DNA of 64,000 bases from Brytella acorum (GCF_029309905.1 NZ_JARBJP010000006.1:1-64000), one strand, 5' to 3'; numbered from the stretch's first letter, positions 25,006-34,251 are shown. Notes: generated from the sequence alone by a model not told the origin. Numbers and translations are program-made.

Positions 25006-25789
25006 GGGGATTGCCTCTCTCGGGCGTAACGGCCGCTTCGTGCGGACCCGTGAGCCGGTGTCCGAGCGCGGCGCTCACCGTTTGCGCGGCGTCCAACAGA
25101 CGCTCACGCGCCATGGGCGGCAAACTTTCCGCCGGTGAGAATCCGCTGACGCACAAGGCCGCCTCGATTTCCCCGCGATGATTGAAAACGGGTGCCGCCG
25201 CCGACAGGACGCCGGGGGACGTCCGGCCGATATCCTCGCCGTATCCCTGCTCTCGGATCATGGTAGCCGGTTCTTCGAGATCCTGGTTTTCGCGTAGAGT
25301 GGTGGCGATGGAGTCCCGTTCTGACTGCGGCAGAAAGGCTGTCAGTGTCGCGCCCGCGGCACCACGATCGAGAGGCATCGAATCGCCCACTCGCAGCGGA
25401 AAGCGGCGAATGAGGTCGTCTTCCGCGACGTCGATGCAGACGGCCCGCAGTCCGCGACGGACGAAAAGGCTGCATGCCGTACGCAGCTCGGTACTGACGG
25501 CGCGCATCGTCGGCCAGGCGATATGCTGGATGCGAAGACGGCTTTCCACCATCCCGCCAACCCGCACAAAATAAATCCCCAGCCGGTAAAGACCACGCTC
25601 ATGGGCCGGTTCGATCCAGCCGAGAGAACCTAGCGTGCGTAGGAGGCGATAGACCGAACTGACCGGCTCGTTCACATGCGCTGCCAGATCGGTGACGCTC
25701 GACGGGCCACGCCGCTGCAGGGCGTCGATGACCGCGCCCACTTTCGTCAGGATTTCGACGCCGTTCGCGCCGCGTTCTTCAGACATCAT
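24995..25789 (-). CDS. IclR-family regulator (upstream of a pair)
   Basis: A second IclR protein, about 264 residues from ATG 25789 (the frame is open to 25900, with no homologous content beyond). The helix-turn-helix reads SSVTDLAAHVNEPVSSVYRLLRTLGSLGWI. The effector domain contains CIDVAEDDLIRRFPLRVG, MPLDRGAAGATLTAF and ALCVSGFSP. It differs clearly from its neighbour, so the pair is not a recent duplication. It follows the GH92 gene after 237 bases on the same strand. Confidence 0.86.
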   Translation of the reverse strand: MMSEERGANGVEILTKVGAVIDALQRRGPSSVTDLAAHVNEPVSSVYRLLRTLGSLGWIEPAHERGLYRLGIYFVRVGGMVESRLRIQHIAWPTMRAVSTELRTACSLFVRRGLRAVCIDVAEDDLIRRFPLRVGDSMPLDRGAAGATLTAFLPQSERDSIATTLRENQDLEEPATMIREQGYGEDIGRTSPGVLSAAAPVFNHRGEIEAALCVSGFSPAESLPPMARERLLDAAQTVSAALGHRLTGPHEAAVTPERGNPRAA

Positions 25790-26026
25790 CGTCCAGCCAT
25801 TATCGTCCTGTCGGCGGGTTGCGGGAAGTCCGGGCGCGGCGCCGGGAACACGACTGGCACAGATGGCATGATCGTCACGCGACGGCCCTCGGTCAAGCAA
25901 CGGTCTATTTCAGGAAAACGCCCGTTGCGCGCGCAGCGGGCCACGACCATCGCGTGGATGCCAAAGCCCGGTTTCCACGACGGAGTTTGGTCTTTCGCCG
26001 GACACGGACCGTGGTTTCAGGAAAGC

Positions 26027-29000
26027 TCACCGTGCGGCGGTCTCACCCGGTCCAAGCAGTTCGAATTCCCCGATTTCGGCGGAGTGGCTTTCGCTGACAA
26101 CCCAGCGGTAATAGCGATGTTTCGTCGCATCCGGGACCAGGAACGGGCGCGTCTGACGCTTCCACGGGAAAACCTCCTGCTGACGACGATCGATGACCTG
26201 CCAGCTCCTCGCGTCGTCGGATGCCAGCAATTCCCAGGCTTTCGGGGCCTTGTCCGGGTTGTCCGACGACGTGATCGTGTAGGCCAGCGCCGTCGAGGGC
26301 GTCGGCAGGCTGACGGTCAGCCCCGTTTCCGGCACGGAGGCCTTCGTCATGGAGTCATTGTCGAAGGCTTCAGCGGGGCCTTCGCGTCGCGCTTCGGGGC
26401 GGTCGGCCAGATCCGTCGCCGGATCGGGCGCGTTCGTGCCCTGCGTCAGAGACGGCAGCGCGGCGTCTGGTCCTGTGCCCCAGCGGGACGGATGAGCGCC
26501 CATCGTGAAGGCAAGCTCGCCGCCCGCGGTGATCTCGGCATGGGACAGCCACCAGCGGGTGAGAGGATGCCCGTTGAGCGTGACGGACTGAATATAGCGA
26601 TTGCGATCGCTGATGCCCGGCGCGCGAATGGTCAGGATGTGACCATGCCCGACTTTCATGCGCATGATTTCAAAGCGCGGCACACCGATCGCGTAGGTTG
26701 GCGTTCCCATGCGCAGAGGGTAGAAACCCGCGGCGCTGAACACCCACCAGGCCGACATTTCCCCGTTATCCTCGTCGCCCGGATAGCCCTGTCCGATCGC
26801 CGTGCCGCGATAGAGCCGGTTCATGGCGTCGCGGATCCTGTCCTGCGCTTTCCAGGGCTGACCGGCGACGTCATAGGTATAGAGAATATGATGGGACGGC
26901 TGATTGCTGTGGCTATACTGTCCCATGCGAATGTCGTGCATTTCGCGCATCTCGTGGATGACGCCGCCATACGCGCCGACATGATAGACGCCCGGTGTCG
27001 CGAAATACGTATCCAGCTTGCGGGCCAGTCCGTCGCGGCCGCCGTAGAGATTGGCCAGCCCCTGTCCGTCCTGAACGGGATCGAACGCCATCGTCCAGGC
27101 ATTGGTTTCGGTGTAATCGCCGCCCCATGCCAGGGGATCGAACGCATCTTTTGCGACGCGCCACGAGCCGTCCGGTTTGCGACCCACGAAAAAGCCGACG
27201 TCGGGGTCGAAAAGCTGGACGTAATTCAGCGCGCGGTTGTGCAGATACCACGCTTCCGCTTCCAGATTCGCTTTGTCCCTCGCATTCGAAGACGTCGCTT
27301 TCGCCAGATCTGACGCCATTTCACCAATGGCGAAATCGTTGAGGGTTGCGGCGTTCGACCAGGACAGGGCTTCGTCCGTATCCGTGTCGGTAAAGCCTTT
27401 GAATGCCGAGCGCGCGAGACCCTTGCGCCCGACGCCCGGGTCGTCCGGAACCACCGTCGCGTCCTTGAGGGCTGCGCGATAGAATGATGGCGCATCGAAG
27501 CCGCCGATGCCTTTGCGCCAGGCATCGGCGAATGCGACATCGGCGCTGGTGCCCGTCATGAGATCCGCATAGCCGGGCGAGGACCAGCGCGCGATCCAGC
27601 CGCCCTCGCGATATTGCTGCACGAACCCGTCGATCATCTTCCCGGCCTCATCGGGAGCCAGCAGGGCGTAAGCCGGCCATGCCGTACGGTAGGTGTCCCA
27701 GAAACCGTTATTGACATAGAGGGCTCCGTCGCGGATCGGCGCTCCGGTGCGCCGATCCGTGCCTGCGTCATCCGCTTTGATGACCGGGCTGGCATGAACG
27801 ATCCGCGGTTCGTCGGCCGTGCCGATATTTTCATGCGCTTCGTTCGGATAGAGGTGCAGCCGATAGAGATTGCCGTAGAGGATGCGCTGTTCGTCGGCGG
27901 GAGCGCCGGGAATGGCTATCACGTCGAGACGTTGATTCCACGCGGCTTTGGCGGCGTCCGCGACGGCTTCCAGGCTCGTGCCGGTCGGAATTTCCAGCGC
28001 CAGATTGCGTCTGGCCTGTTTGAGACTGATGAGCGAAGTGGCGATCCGAACCGTCACGATCTTCCCGGCGGATGTATCGAACGCCGCCCAGCCCTGCACG
28101 TCATCGCGCTTCTGCCCGGTCATGCGGCCCTGCGCCTTCGCCGGGCGGTCGAATTCCAGATGCACGAACATGCGTGTCGATCCGGTCGAAAGCGAGCTTG
28201 CGACGTCGGTATAGCCGTCCGCGCTCAACCCGTCGGAGGCGAGGCGAAGGCTCCCATGGTCGTTGATGTTGTCGAAGGCAATCTGTCCCGTATCGCCGGG
28301 ATAGGTGAAACGAAAGATCGCCGCGTGGTCGGTTGGCGCCATCTCGGCCACGATCCCGTTGTCGAGCGAAACGGCGTAGCGATAGGGCAGGGCCGTCTCA
28401 TGCGCGTGATCGAAGGATGCGGACCGGGCCGTACGGTCGGCGGATGGCGGCGCGCCGCCCGGAACCGGCATGAGCTGGAAGGTCTGCCGATCTCCCATCC
28501 ACGGGCTCGGCTCGTGGCTGAGCGACAGGGCTTCGAGCCTGGGCCGGTTATCCGCGCCATTGCGTTCCTGATACTGATAAAGCCAGTTCGAATCCCCGCG
28601 GGTGACCGGCGTCCAGAAATTGAATCCGTGCGGCATCGCGGTGGCGGGAAAATTATTGCCTCTCGAATATCGGCCATTCGCGTTGGTGCCCCGACGGGTG
28701 TCCACGAGATCGGCGGGGCTGACACCGTCCACGTTTTCTTCCGTGCCGAGCGTGATGCCGTCGAGATAAAGATGGTAGGGCGTGGTACGGGACGGGGCTG
28801 CTGACACGAGCTCCAGCGCGGCGATGCGTTTGCCCTGCGCCACAGCGCCCAACGGTACATCGACGCGATTCCACTGATTGGGGTAGAGCGCGCGTCCCAG
28901 ACCCTGCCCGCTGGGAGTCAGGGCCGAGCCCGTCCGATCGGTTGCACCTTGCATCGAGGCCCGGGGCATCGAGGCCCGGGAGCCATCGGTAAACACGACG

Positions 29001-29392
29001 TCGATGGCGCTGAACGTCGCAGGATTGACGAGGGATTGAGGGTCGGCGACCGGGAAAACCATGTAGCTGAGCAGGGTGTCGTGCTGGACGACGGGCCGGG
29101 CGTCGGGTGCGGGTCGCATGATGACCGCGCGGGCCTTTCGACCGCTGACGTCCAGGCGAAGGACGTGCAACCTGGTCAGTCCGACGTCCGGACGGGCGGT
29201 CAGCACTTCCTCTTTCGTGGGGCCGCCGACGATGGAGAGCGCCCAGCCCGGTCCTTTCTGGGGCGAAACGGTATCAATCATGTCGGGAGCCGAGGCGAAA
29301 CGCGATGCCGCATCGCCTCGCGCCGGATTCGAGAGACCTGAAGCGCAAAGCGCGAGCATGGCCGCGCTTCCGGCCCAGTGATGTCGTTTCAT
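26027..29392 (-). CDS. Exported GH92 alpha-mannosidase with C-terminal carbohydrate-binding domain
   Basis: A 1121-residue protein from ATG 29392, which begins a signal peptide (MKRHHWAGSAAMLALCASGLS ... ARGDAA). The upstream extension to 29563 is not signal-like. An N-terminal sandwich domain is followed by the GH92 blocks: GDSNWLYQYQ, YVNNGFWDTYRTAWPAYALLAP, GWIARWSSPGYADLMTGTSADVAFADAW, the YTETNAWTMAF glutamate and the WWVFSAAGFYPLRMGTP end motif. The last 130 residues resemble an F5/8 (CBM32-like) domain (LASDDARSWQVIDRRQ, YYRWVVSE). GH92 enzymes are calcium-dependent exo-mannosidases of the periplasm or surface. It lies 214 bases after the MRJP-like gene on the same strand. Confidence 0.92.
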   Translation of the reverse strand: MKRHHWAGSAAMLALCASGLSNPARGDAASRFASAPDMIDTVSPQKGPGWALSIVGGPTKEEVLTARPDVGLTRLHVLRLDVSGRKARAVIMRPAPDARPVVQHDTLLSYMVFPVADPQSLVNPATFSAIDVVFTDGSRASMPRASMQGATDRTGSALTPSGQGLGRALYPNQWNRVDVPLGAVAQGKRIAALELVSAAPSRTTPYHLYLDGITLGTEENVDGVSPADLVDTRRGTNANGRYSRGNNFPATAMPHGFNFWTPVTRGDSNWLYQYQERNGADNRPRLEALSLSHEPSPWMGDRQTFQLMPVPGGAPPSADRTARSASFDHAHETALPYRYAVSLDNGIVAEMAPTDHAAIFRFTYPGDTGQIAFDNINDHGSLRLASDGLSADGYTDVASSLSTGSTRMFVHLEFDRPAKAQGRMTGQKRDDVQGWAAFDTSAGKIVTVRIATSLISLKQARRNLALEIPTGTSLEAVADAAKAAWNQRLDVIAIPGAPADEQRILYGNLYRLHLYPNEAHENIGTADEPRIVHASPVIKADDAGTDRRTGAPIRDGALYVNNGFWDTYRTAWPAYALLAPDEAGKMIDGFVQQYREGGWIARWSSPGYADLMTGTSADVAFADAWRKGIGGFDAPSFYRAALKDATVVPDDPGVGRKGLARSAFKGFTDTDTDEALSWSNAATLNDFAIGEMASDLAKATSSNARDKANLEAEAWYLHNRALNYVQLFDPDVGFFVGRKPDGSWRVAKDAFDPLAWGGDYTETNAWTMAFDPVQDGQGLANLYGGRDGLARKLDTYFATPGVYHVGAYGGVIHEMREMHDIRMGQYSHSNQPSHHILYTYDVAGQPWKAQDRIRDAMNRLYRGTAIGQGYPGDEDNGEMSAWWVFSAAGFYPLRMGTPTYAIGVPRFEIMRMKVGHGHILTIRAPGISDRNRYIQSVTLNGHPLTRWWLSHAEITAGGELAFTMGAHPSRWGTGPDAALPSLTQGTNAPDPATDLADRPEARREGPAEAFDNDSMTKASVPETGLTVSLPTPSTALAYTITSSDNPDKAPKAWELLASDDARSWQVIDRRQQEVFPWKRQTRPFLVPDATKHRYYRWVVSESHSAEIGEFELLGPGETAAR

Positions 29393-29606
29393 AAGAAGGG
29401 CTTTCTCTCGTGTCGGTCCTGATAAAGAGCGAGCGCCCGGGCCACGGCTCCATGCTCCTGTGCGCGTTCGGAGACCGAGGTCATCATGAAAATCCGCAGG
29501 AGGCGCAGCCTGTGCCCTGACACTGTGCTCTGGCACTGTGAACGTGGCGCGGCGGAAGTGCAAACAGGAGAGATATATTCCGTGCCGTTAAGGCCCAGAT
29601 GCCGGA

Positions 29607-30785
29607 TCAGGGCGCGTCCAGCGCAATGCGGGCGATGACGTAGGGACGCTCCTGCAGATCTTTTCCATCATGGAAAGCCGGCAGGCGTGACCACTGGCCG
29701 ACCGTCATCAGCAGCGCGCGCGGCCCCGCGGCGCTGGGACCGTCGGATGTAAGGCCGTCCGGTCCGACCAGACGCGGATCATGCGCGACGAGGGAAAGAG
29801 ACCCATCGGCGGCGCGACGGATCAACCCGTGATGCTCTTCATCCGCCATGTAAATGCTGCCGTCGGGCGCCGTGAACATGCCGTCCACCACGCCCGCTTC
29901 GCCCTCGTCATGCACGGCCTGTTTGACATCGGAGGCGGATGCCGACGGGTCCGCGAGGACAGCGGTCGGCGCGCTGTAAAGGCGGCGTGAAGAGAACGGT
30001 GCCCAGAAGAGGCGCGAGGAGTCCGCGCTCAGGGCGATACCGTTGACGCCACCCTGCGCCATGGCGGGATGCCTCGCGTCGTAACGGATCAGCTTGCCAT
30101 CCACCACCATGGCAAATCCCGGATCGGCGCTGACCGATCGGTCGTCGGCGAGAAGACGGCGGGCCTGACCGGTTTTGACATCGATCGCCAGCAACGCCGG
30201 ATGCTCGGTCAGGGACGTATCGGAGACGAAAGCGGTACCTTCCGCGCCATGCGTGAGATCCACGCGCACATCGTTGATGTGGCTGTCCGGCAGAACGGCT
30301 GGCGCGGCAAGCGGATAACGCCGGAGAATGACGTTTTTCGATGGGTCGATCAGAACAAGGGCCGGGGTGGCGGATTTTTTACTCCCCGCGCGCATGCCCT
30401 CGTCAATCACCCAGAGGCGTCCCCGACCATCCACGGTCATGCCGAGCGGCGATATGATTTTCTTCTGCGCGGCGGCGGTGGGAAAGGGGATCAGCGTCGT
30501 GCCGCCTTCCTGCCATACAGCGAGGATCGGACCGCCATGCGCCTGTGCGCTGGTCGGAAAGGACAGCACCAGACGCCCGTCCGGCAGACGCGCGATGCCC
30601 GAGGGCTGGACGTTTTCAAAGCGGCCCACGATCGTGATATTGCCCGATGGAACGGAACCGTGATCCACGCTGTCGGACGCTCTCGCTCTCGGCGTGCCCA
30701 GTGCCGCGCCGAGAGCGAGCATGGCGCCCATGGCCGTGATGCTCGGAAATGTTATTCGGTTCCGGGGCCTGAGATGCTTTGTCAT
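29607..30785 (-). CDS. Major royal jelly / yellow family exported beta-propeller protein
   Basis: A 392-residue secreted protein with a signal peptide (SITAMGAMLALGAALG ... RARASD). The repeated propeller features include PSGIARLPDGRLVLSFP, LGMTVDGRGRLWVIDEG, DSHINDVRVD, NGIALSADSSRLFWAP, DGMFTAPDGSIYMADEEHHGL and GPDGLTSDG. These match bacterial MRJP/yellow-type six-bladed proteins, relatives of SMP-30 lactonases. ATG 30785 has AGGAA 8 bases upstream and is preferred over the frame opening at 30812. It is divergent from xylulokinase (180 bases) and upstream of GH92. Its reaction, perhaps a sugar-lactone hydrolysis, is unknown. Confidence 0.78.
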   Translation of the reverse strand: MTKHLRPRNRITFPSITAMGAMLALGAALGTPRARASDSVDHGSVPSGNITIVGRFENVQPSGIARLPDGRLVLSFPTSAQAHGGPILAVWQEGGTTLIPFPTAAAQKKIISPLGMTVDGRGRLWVIDEGMRAGSKKSATPALVLIDPSKNVILRRYPLAAPAVLPDSHINDVRVDLTHGAEGTAFVSDTSLTEHPALLAIDVKTGQARRLLADDRSVSADPGFAMVVDGKLIRYDARHPAMAQGGVNGIALSADSSRLFWAPFSSRRLYSAPTAVLADPSASASDVKQAVHDEGEAGVVDGMFTAPDGSIYMADEEHHGLIRRAADGSLSLVAHDPRLVGPDGLTSDGPSAAGPRALLMTVGQWSRLPAFHDGKDLQERPYVIARIALDAP

Positions 30786-30965
30786 TCCATGTTCCTGCTT
30801 CGATCCACGCATCTCGTCACGTTAATGGGATCTTGCTTCCTGTTCTTCACAAAGATCTGTGATCGTCTCCTGAAGCCAAGCGGATTTATGTCCGTTATGT
30901 TATCCAGGACCCAGAAATCGCGTGTTTCATGCGGCACGGTAACAGAAAAAGTGAGTTCAGGACGG

Positions 30966-32429
30966 ATGTATATTGGCATCGACGCGGGTACATCAGGGAT
31001 CAAGGCCGTTCTGGTTGATGACGCTCAGCAGATCATCGGAACGGCGCGCGCGTCGCTGACGTCGCAATCGCCGCATGACGGGTGGTCCGAGCAGGATCCC
31101 GAAGCGTGGTGGAACGCGCTGCTCGACGTCATGGACCAGCTTCATCGCGCCCATCCGTCTGAAATGGCGTCAGTGCGCGGCATCGGTCTATCGGGCCAGC
31201 AACACGGTGCGGTCCTGCTCGATGAGGACAGACAATGTCTGCGACCGTGCATTTTGTGGAACGACGTTCGCTCGGAAGCCGAGTGCCGGATTTTCGAGGA
31301 ACGCTTCCCGCGTAGTCGGGACGTTACGGGCAATCTGGCGATGCCCGGCTTTACGGCGCCGAAACTCATCTGGGTTCAGAAGCATGAGCCGGATATTTTC
31401 GCGCGGACACGTTACGTTCTGCTACCCAAGGCGTGGCTCAGGTTACGTCTTTCGGGCGAAATGATTGAAGATATGTCGGATGCGTCCGGCTCGCTCTGGC
31501 TTGATGTCGGCGCGCGCCGCTGGTCCGAAGAAGCCCTGAACGCCTGCGGGCTTTCCATCGATGCCATGCCGCGTCTCTGCGAAGGGACAGAACCGGCCGG
31601 GGTACTGAAAGCCGATCTCGCGCGGCGCTGGGGCATGCGGGCCGCGCCGGTGATCGCGGGCAGTGCCGGGGATAATGCCGCATCCGCTGTCGGCCTCGGC
31701 GCCGTGAAAACCGGCGATGCGTTTGTATCGCTCGGCACATCCGGCGTCGTATGGTGCACGACCGATCGGTTCCGGCCCAACGCGGACTCGTCCGTGCACG
31801 CCTTCTGCCATGCCATTCCCGACAAATGGCATCAGATGGGGGTGACGCTCTCCGCGGCGGCGTCCCTGGCGTGGTGGTCCGATATCGTGGGAAAATCCGA
31901 ACGTGAATTGCTGGCCGAGTTGCCTGAGAAGATCGAGCGACCATCGCGGGCGATATTTCTTCCCTATCTCGCGGGCGAGCGCACGCCGCATAACGACGCT
32001 CACGTGCGCGGCGCTTTTCTCGGTCTCGACAAGAACATGCCACGTTCGGAACTGACGCAGGCGGTGCTTGAAGGTGTCGCGTATTCCTTGCGGGACGCGC
32101 AGGATGCCATGACGGCGGCGGGAACCCGGTTCGAGACCGCGGACGTCGTCGGTGGCGGCGCGCAGAGCCGCCAGTGGGTGGAGATCCTGGCATCCGTTCT
32201 TGGCGTAAGACTGTCCCGGCTGGCTCAGGGAGAGCAGGGAGGAGCTTATGGAGCCGCCCGGCTGGGTCGCCTGGCTTCGACCGCCGAAGACGTCACGACC
32301 ATATGCCTGCCGCCTGAACGTCTGGAGACCATCGAACCATCCCCGTCACTTGAGGCGGCTTATGGCGAGCGGCAATCCCGGTACCGTGCGCTCTACGAGG
32401 CGGCCAGAGCGCTCAATCGCGTAGGATAG
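30966..32429 (+). CDS. xylB: Xylulokinase
   Basis: FGGY-family carbohydrate kinase phosphorylating D-xylulose to xylulose-5-P. It has 487 residues, the xylulokinase length. The N-terminal phosphate loop is MYIGIDAGTSGIKAVL. SGQQHGAVLLDE and LWNDVRSEAE contact sugar, the catalytic base is in GSAGDNAASAVG (about Asp236), and PYLAGERTPHND is the FGGY-type block. The second ATPase motif is VVGGGAQSRQWVEILA. AGGACGG lies just before ATG 30966. Xylulose-5-P feeds the pentose phosphate pathway, which is central in acetic acid bacteria. No xylose isomerase or polyol dehydrogenase is adjacent. Confidence 0.93.
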   Translation: MYIGIDAGTSGIKAVLVDDAQQIIGTARASLTSQSPHDGWSEQDPEAWWNALLDVMDQLHRAHPSEMASVRGIGLSGQQHGAVLLDEDRQCLRPCILWNDVRSEAECRIFEERFPRSRDVTGNLAMPGFTAPKLIWVQKHEPDIFARTRYVLLPKAWLRLRLSGEMIEDMSDASGSLWLDVGARRWSEEALNACGLSIDAMPRLCEGTEPAGVLKADLARRWGMRAAPVIAGSAGDNAASAVGLGAVKTGDAFVSLGTSGVVWCTTDRFRPNADSSVHAFCHAIPDKWHQMGVTLSAAASLAWWSDIVGKSERELLAELPEKIERPSRAIFLPYLAGERTPHNDAHVRGAFLGLDKNMPRSELTQAVLEGVAYSLRDAQDAMTAAGTRFETADVVGGGAQSRQWVEILASVLGVRLSRLAQGEQGGAYGAARLGRLASTAEDVTTICLPPERLETIEPSPSLEAAYGERQSRYRALYEAARALNRVG

Positions 32430-32454
32430 GCGCCCCCCGCAGGGGCGCTATTTT
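32430..32454 (+). terminator. Rho-independent terminator of xylulokinase
   Basis: GCGCCCC and GGGGCGC form a 7-bp stem with a 5-base loop directly after the stop codon, followed by TATTTT. It overlaps the last codon of the convergent small gene. Confidence 0.8.
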
Positions 32455-32861
32455 CTGACCCGCGTCAGCGCTTCGATCCGTTGGATCTGTCGGGAGAGTG
32501 CGTCGATTTTCTTGCGACGACGCGTGTTGGCATGTTCATGCGCTTCTTCGCGCGTCAGAAAGCAGTCTTTTCCCAGGCGGAAGGACGTTGAGCCGTCATC
32601 GGGGGTGAACCAGCCGTCTTCACGGGCGGTACCCCGAATGCGCTGTACTTTCTGGGTCAAGATATGTTTGGCAAGCCATACTTCCTTGATTTCTGCGAGC
32701 GCACGCACTGTCAGCTGCCGAATGGCTCCCATACTGGTGCAGTTGGAACGCGGGCCCGGATCGTTTTTCGGTGAGGGCGGCTGTGCAGTATGGTTTAGGA
32801 GCATGAGGCTTCGTGAGATCTTTAAAATCTTCTGATCATCCAGGGTTGCGAAGGAGCGCAT
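32448..32861 (-). CDS. Small hypothetical protein, 137 residues
   Basis: No family recognised. The N-terminal third is probably disordered (polar, proline-containing). The middle (MGAIRQLTVRALAEIKEVW) is helical. The C-terminus is basic and helical (DCFLTREEAHEHANTRRRKKIDALSRQIQRIEAL) and may form a short coiled coil or bind nucleic acid. AGGAG lies 8 bases before ATG 32861, which supports a real gene. It shares its strand with the two genes upstream (Cys-less peroxiredoxin-like and the 75-residue protein), with gaps of 66 and 53 bases, so the three may form one unit. Confidence 0.6.
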   Translation of the reverse strand: MRSFATLDDQKILKISRSLMLLNHTAQPPSPKNDPGPRSNCTSMGAIRQLTVRALAEIKEVWLAKHILTQKVQRIRGTAREDGWFTPDDGSTSFRLGKDCFLTREEAHEHANTRRRKKIDALSRQIQRIEALTRVRK

Positions 32862-32927
32862 AAGTTTTCTCCTGATGCCGGGTATATTTTTTGTTCCCCG
32901 TTATCATGTCAGAGCGGAAAAATATCT

Positions 32928-33431
32928 TCAGGCTGCGAGAGAAATTTCGAGGCTTCCATGCAGGGGGCCGTCCAGCAGGGTGGCGAATATTCTCACGATA
33001 CTATCGAAGTCCTGCTGTGTTCCGGGCAGGAATGTCACAGTACGGCGGATCACGCCGGTCGGATCGACAATATAGGCCATCTCTTCATCCAGGGCGGGTT
33101 CGCCCGACGCAAACTCAGTCTCCACGCCCTGCCATCGCGTCAGGATTTCGCCCTCGGGATCGCACACCAGTGGAAAACCATTCAAGATGGCTTGATCCGA
33201 GAAAAAGGCACCGGCCCTTTCGATCAACGGATGGCTTACCACCGGCGCAAGCAACCGAAATGGATATTGCCGCGAGGCGCTGACGGCCTGTCGATGCCCG
33301 TCAGTGGAAAAACCAAGCGGATTTGTTACGAAAATGCACCATAGACCATCGCGCCATGCGCGAAATGATGTCGGCTTGCCTGAGAGTGTCATTGCGAAAT
33401 CGGGAGCGTGCCAACCTGGGAACAGAGCCAT
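32928..33431 (-). CDS. Peroxiredoxin-like protein lacking the peroxidatic cysteine
   Basis: A 167-residue thioredoxin-fold protein of the AhpC/TSA or Prx6 type. MALFPGWHAPDFAMTLSGKPTSFRAWRDG matches the family opening. After the second strand, where peroxiredoxins have PxxFTxxC, it reads NPLGFSTDGH: glycine stands in the catalytic cysteine position. DPEGEILTRWQG and AYIVDPTGVIRRTVTFLPGTQQDFDSIVRI match the later Prx6-like core. A classical peroxidase reaction is therefore unlikely. GGAGAG lies 7 bases before ATG 33431; the frame is open to 33479. A chaperone, binding or regulatory role is possible. Confidence 0.75.
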   Translation of the reverse strand: MALFPGWHAPDFAMTLSGKPTSFRAWRDGLWCIFVTNPLGFSTDGHRQAVSASRQYPFRLLAPVVSHPLIERAGAFFSDQAILNGFPLVCDPEGEILTRWQGVETEFASGEPALDEEMAYIVDPTGVIRRTVTFLPGTQQDFDSIVRIFATLLDGPLHGSLEISLAA

Positions 33432-33484
33432 GGTGTCTCTCCAAAATGAGGAAGACGGATGCGATTTTTCGCAGGACAAAACTG

Positions 33485-33712
33485 TCAGGATCGCTGCTTG
33501 ACCAGAACGGACGACGCTTTTGGTTGAGCGTGGCGGAACTGTAGCGCAACCTGCCGCTTGAGCGCGTCCAGACTGGGCAGGGCGCGATTATGCAGAGGCC
33601 GAACGCTCTCATGGGCCGCATAAAAGCGACGCGTCGCCCGATCACCCTCAAGGATGGCCGTTCCGACGAAGGTTCCGTCAATTTCGACGATATCTGATTT
33701 TAGCATGGACAT
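33485..33712 (-). CDS. Small hypothetical protein, 75 residues
   Basis: No family recognised. It opens as a beta-rich segment (MLKSDIVEIDGTFVGTAIL) followed by a basic helical part (RRFYAAHESVRPLHNRALPSLDALKRQVALQF). The start has AGGAAAG about 10 bases upstream. It lies 53 bases before the Cys-less peroxiredoxin-like gene on the same strand. A second ATG at 33706 is an alternative start. Confidence 0.5.
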   Translation of the reverse strand: MSMLKSDIVEIDGTFVGTAILEGDRATRRFYAAHESVRPLHNRALPSLDALKRQVALQFRHAQPKASSVLVKQRS

Positions 33713-34126
33713 GAGTCGTGCTCTTTCCTCTTCCTGGTGGAAGGGTGTTCGCCGACCATTTTCCGGTCGGCCTTTACGGTGATCCGGGACGGTGCCTCTG
33801 TCGGCGACATCGTCCGGCGCAACACATTCGCGTGCAGATCGCGGCCATCTTGTTTCTCTTCAAACTCGAATTTCCAACGTGCAGCCGAAGATAGCCAAGC
33901 AGGAAAGTACGTCAAGGAAAAACTTCATGACAGCGTTATATAAATCATACGGCTCATTATAATAGTGCTTTAAAAATCTGTTGAATATGACCGGAGTGAA
34001 ATCACAACAAGCTGATAAATATGATAAAAATACGTTGGTCGCTGGCGAGTGATTGATCTCAGAGATCATAATCACAAAAACGATGTATAAGAGTGGAATA
34101 AACTCCGCGTTATCATGTTGGTTTGA

Positions 34127-34234
34127 GGATGACGGTTTGTGTGCATCCCCTGGTTCTGCGTGTGCATACCGGTGCTACGCAGCCGACGGTTTTGTTGGGG
34201 TCTACCTTCGGAAAGGCTCGATAAACCGTCATCC
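34127..34234. repeat. 12-bp inverted repeat enclosing 84 bases
   Basis: GGATGACGGTTT at 34127-34138 and AAACCGTCATCC at 34223-34234 are exact reverse complements. The interior has two GTGTGCAT copies and a further CGACGGTTTT. This could be the end structure of a small non-autonomous or decayed mobile element. No target duplication was found. Confidence 0.45.
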
Positions 34235-34251
34235 ATCATCGCGAAATGCGG

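Noticed and set aside
30069-30965. A 299-codon N-terminal extension of xylulokinase
   Set aside because: It is antisense read-through of the royal-jelly-family gene. Xylulokinase homology begins exactly at ATG 30966, which has its own ribosome site.
33700-33915. A 71-codon minus-strand open frame before the 75-residue gene
   Set aside because: TTG start without a ribosome site, overlap with a better-supported gene, and no recognisable fold.
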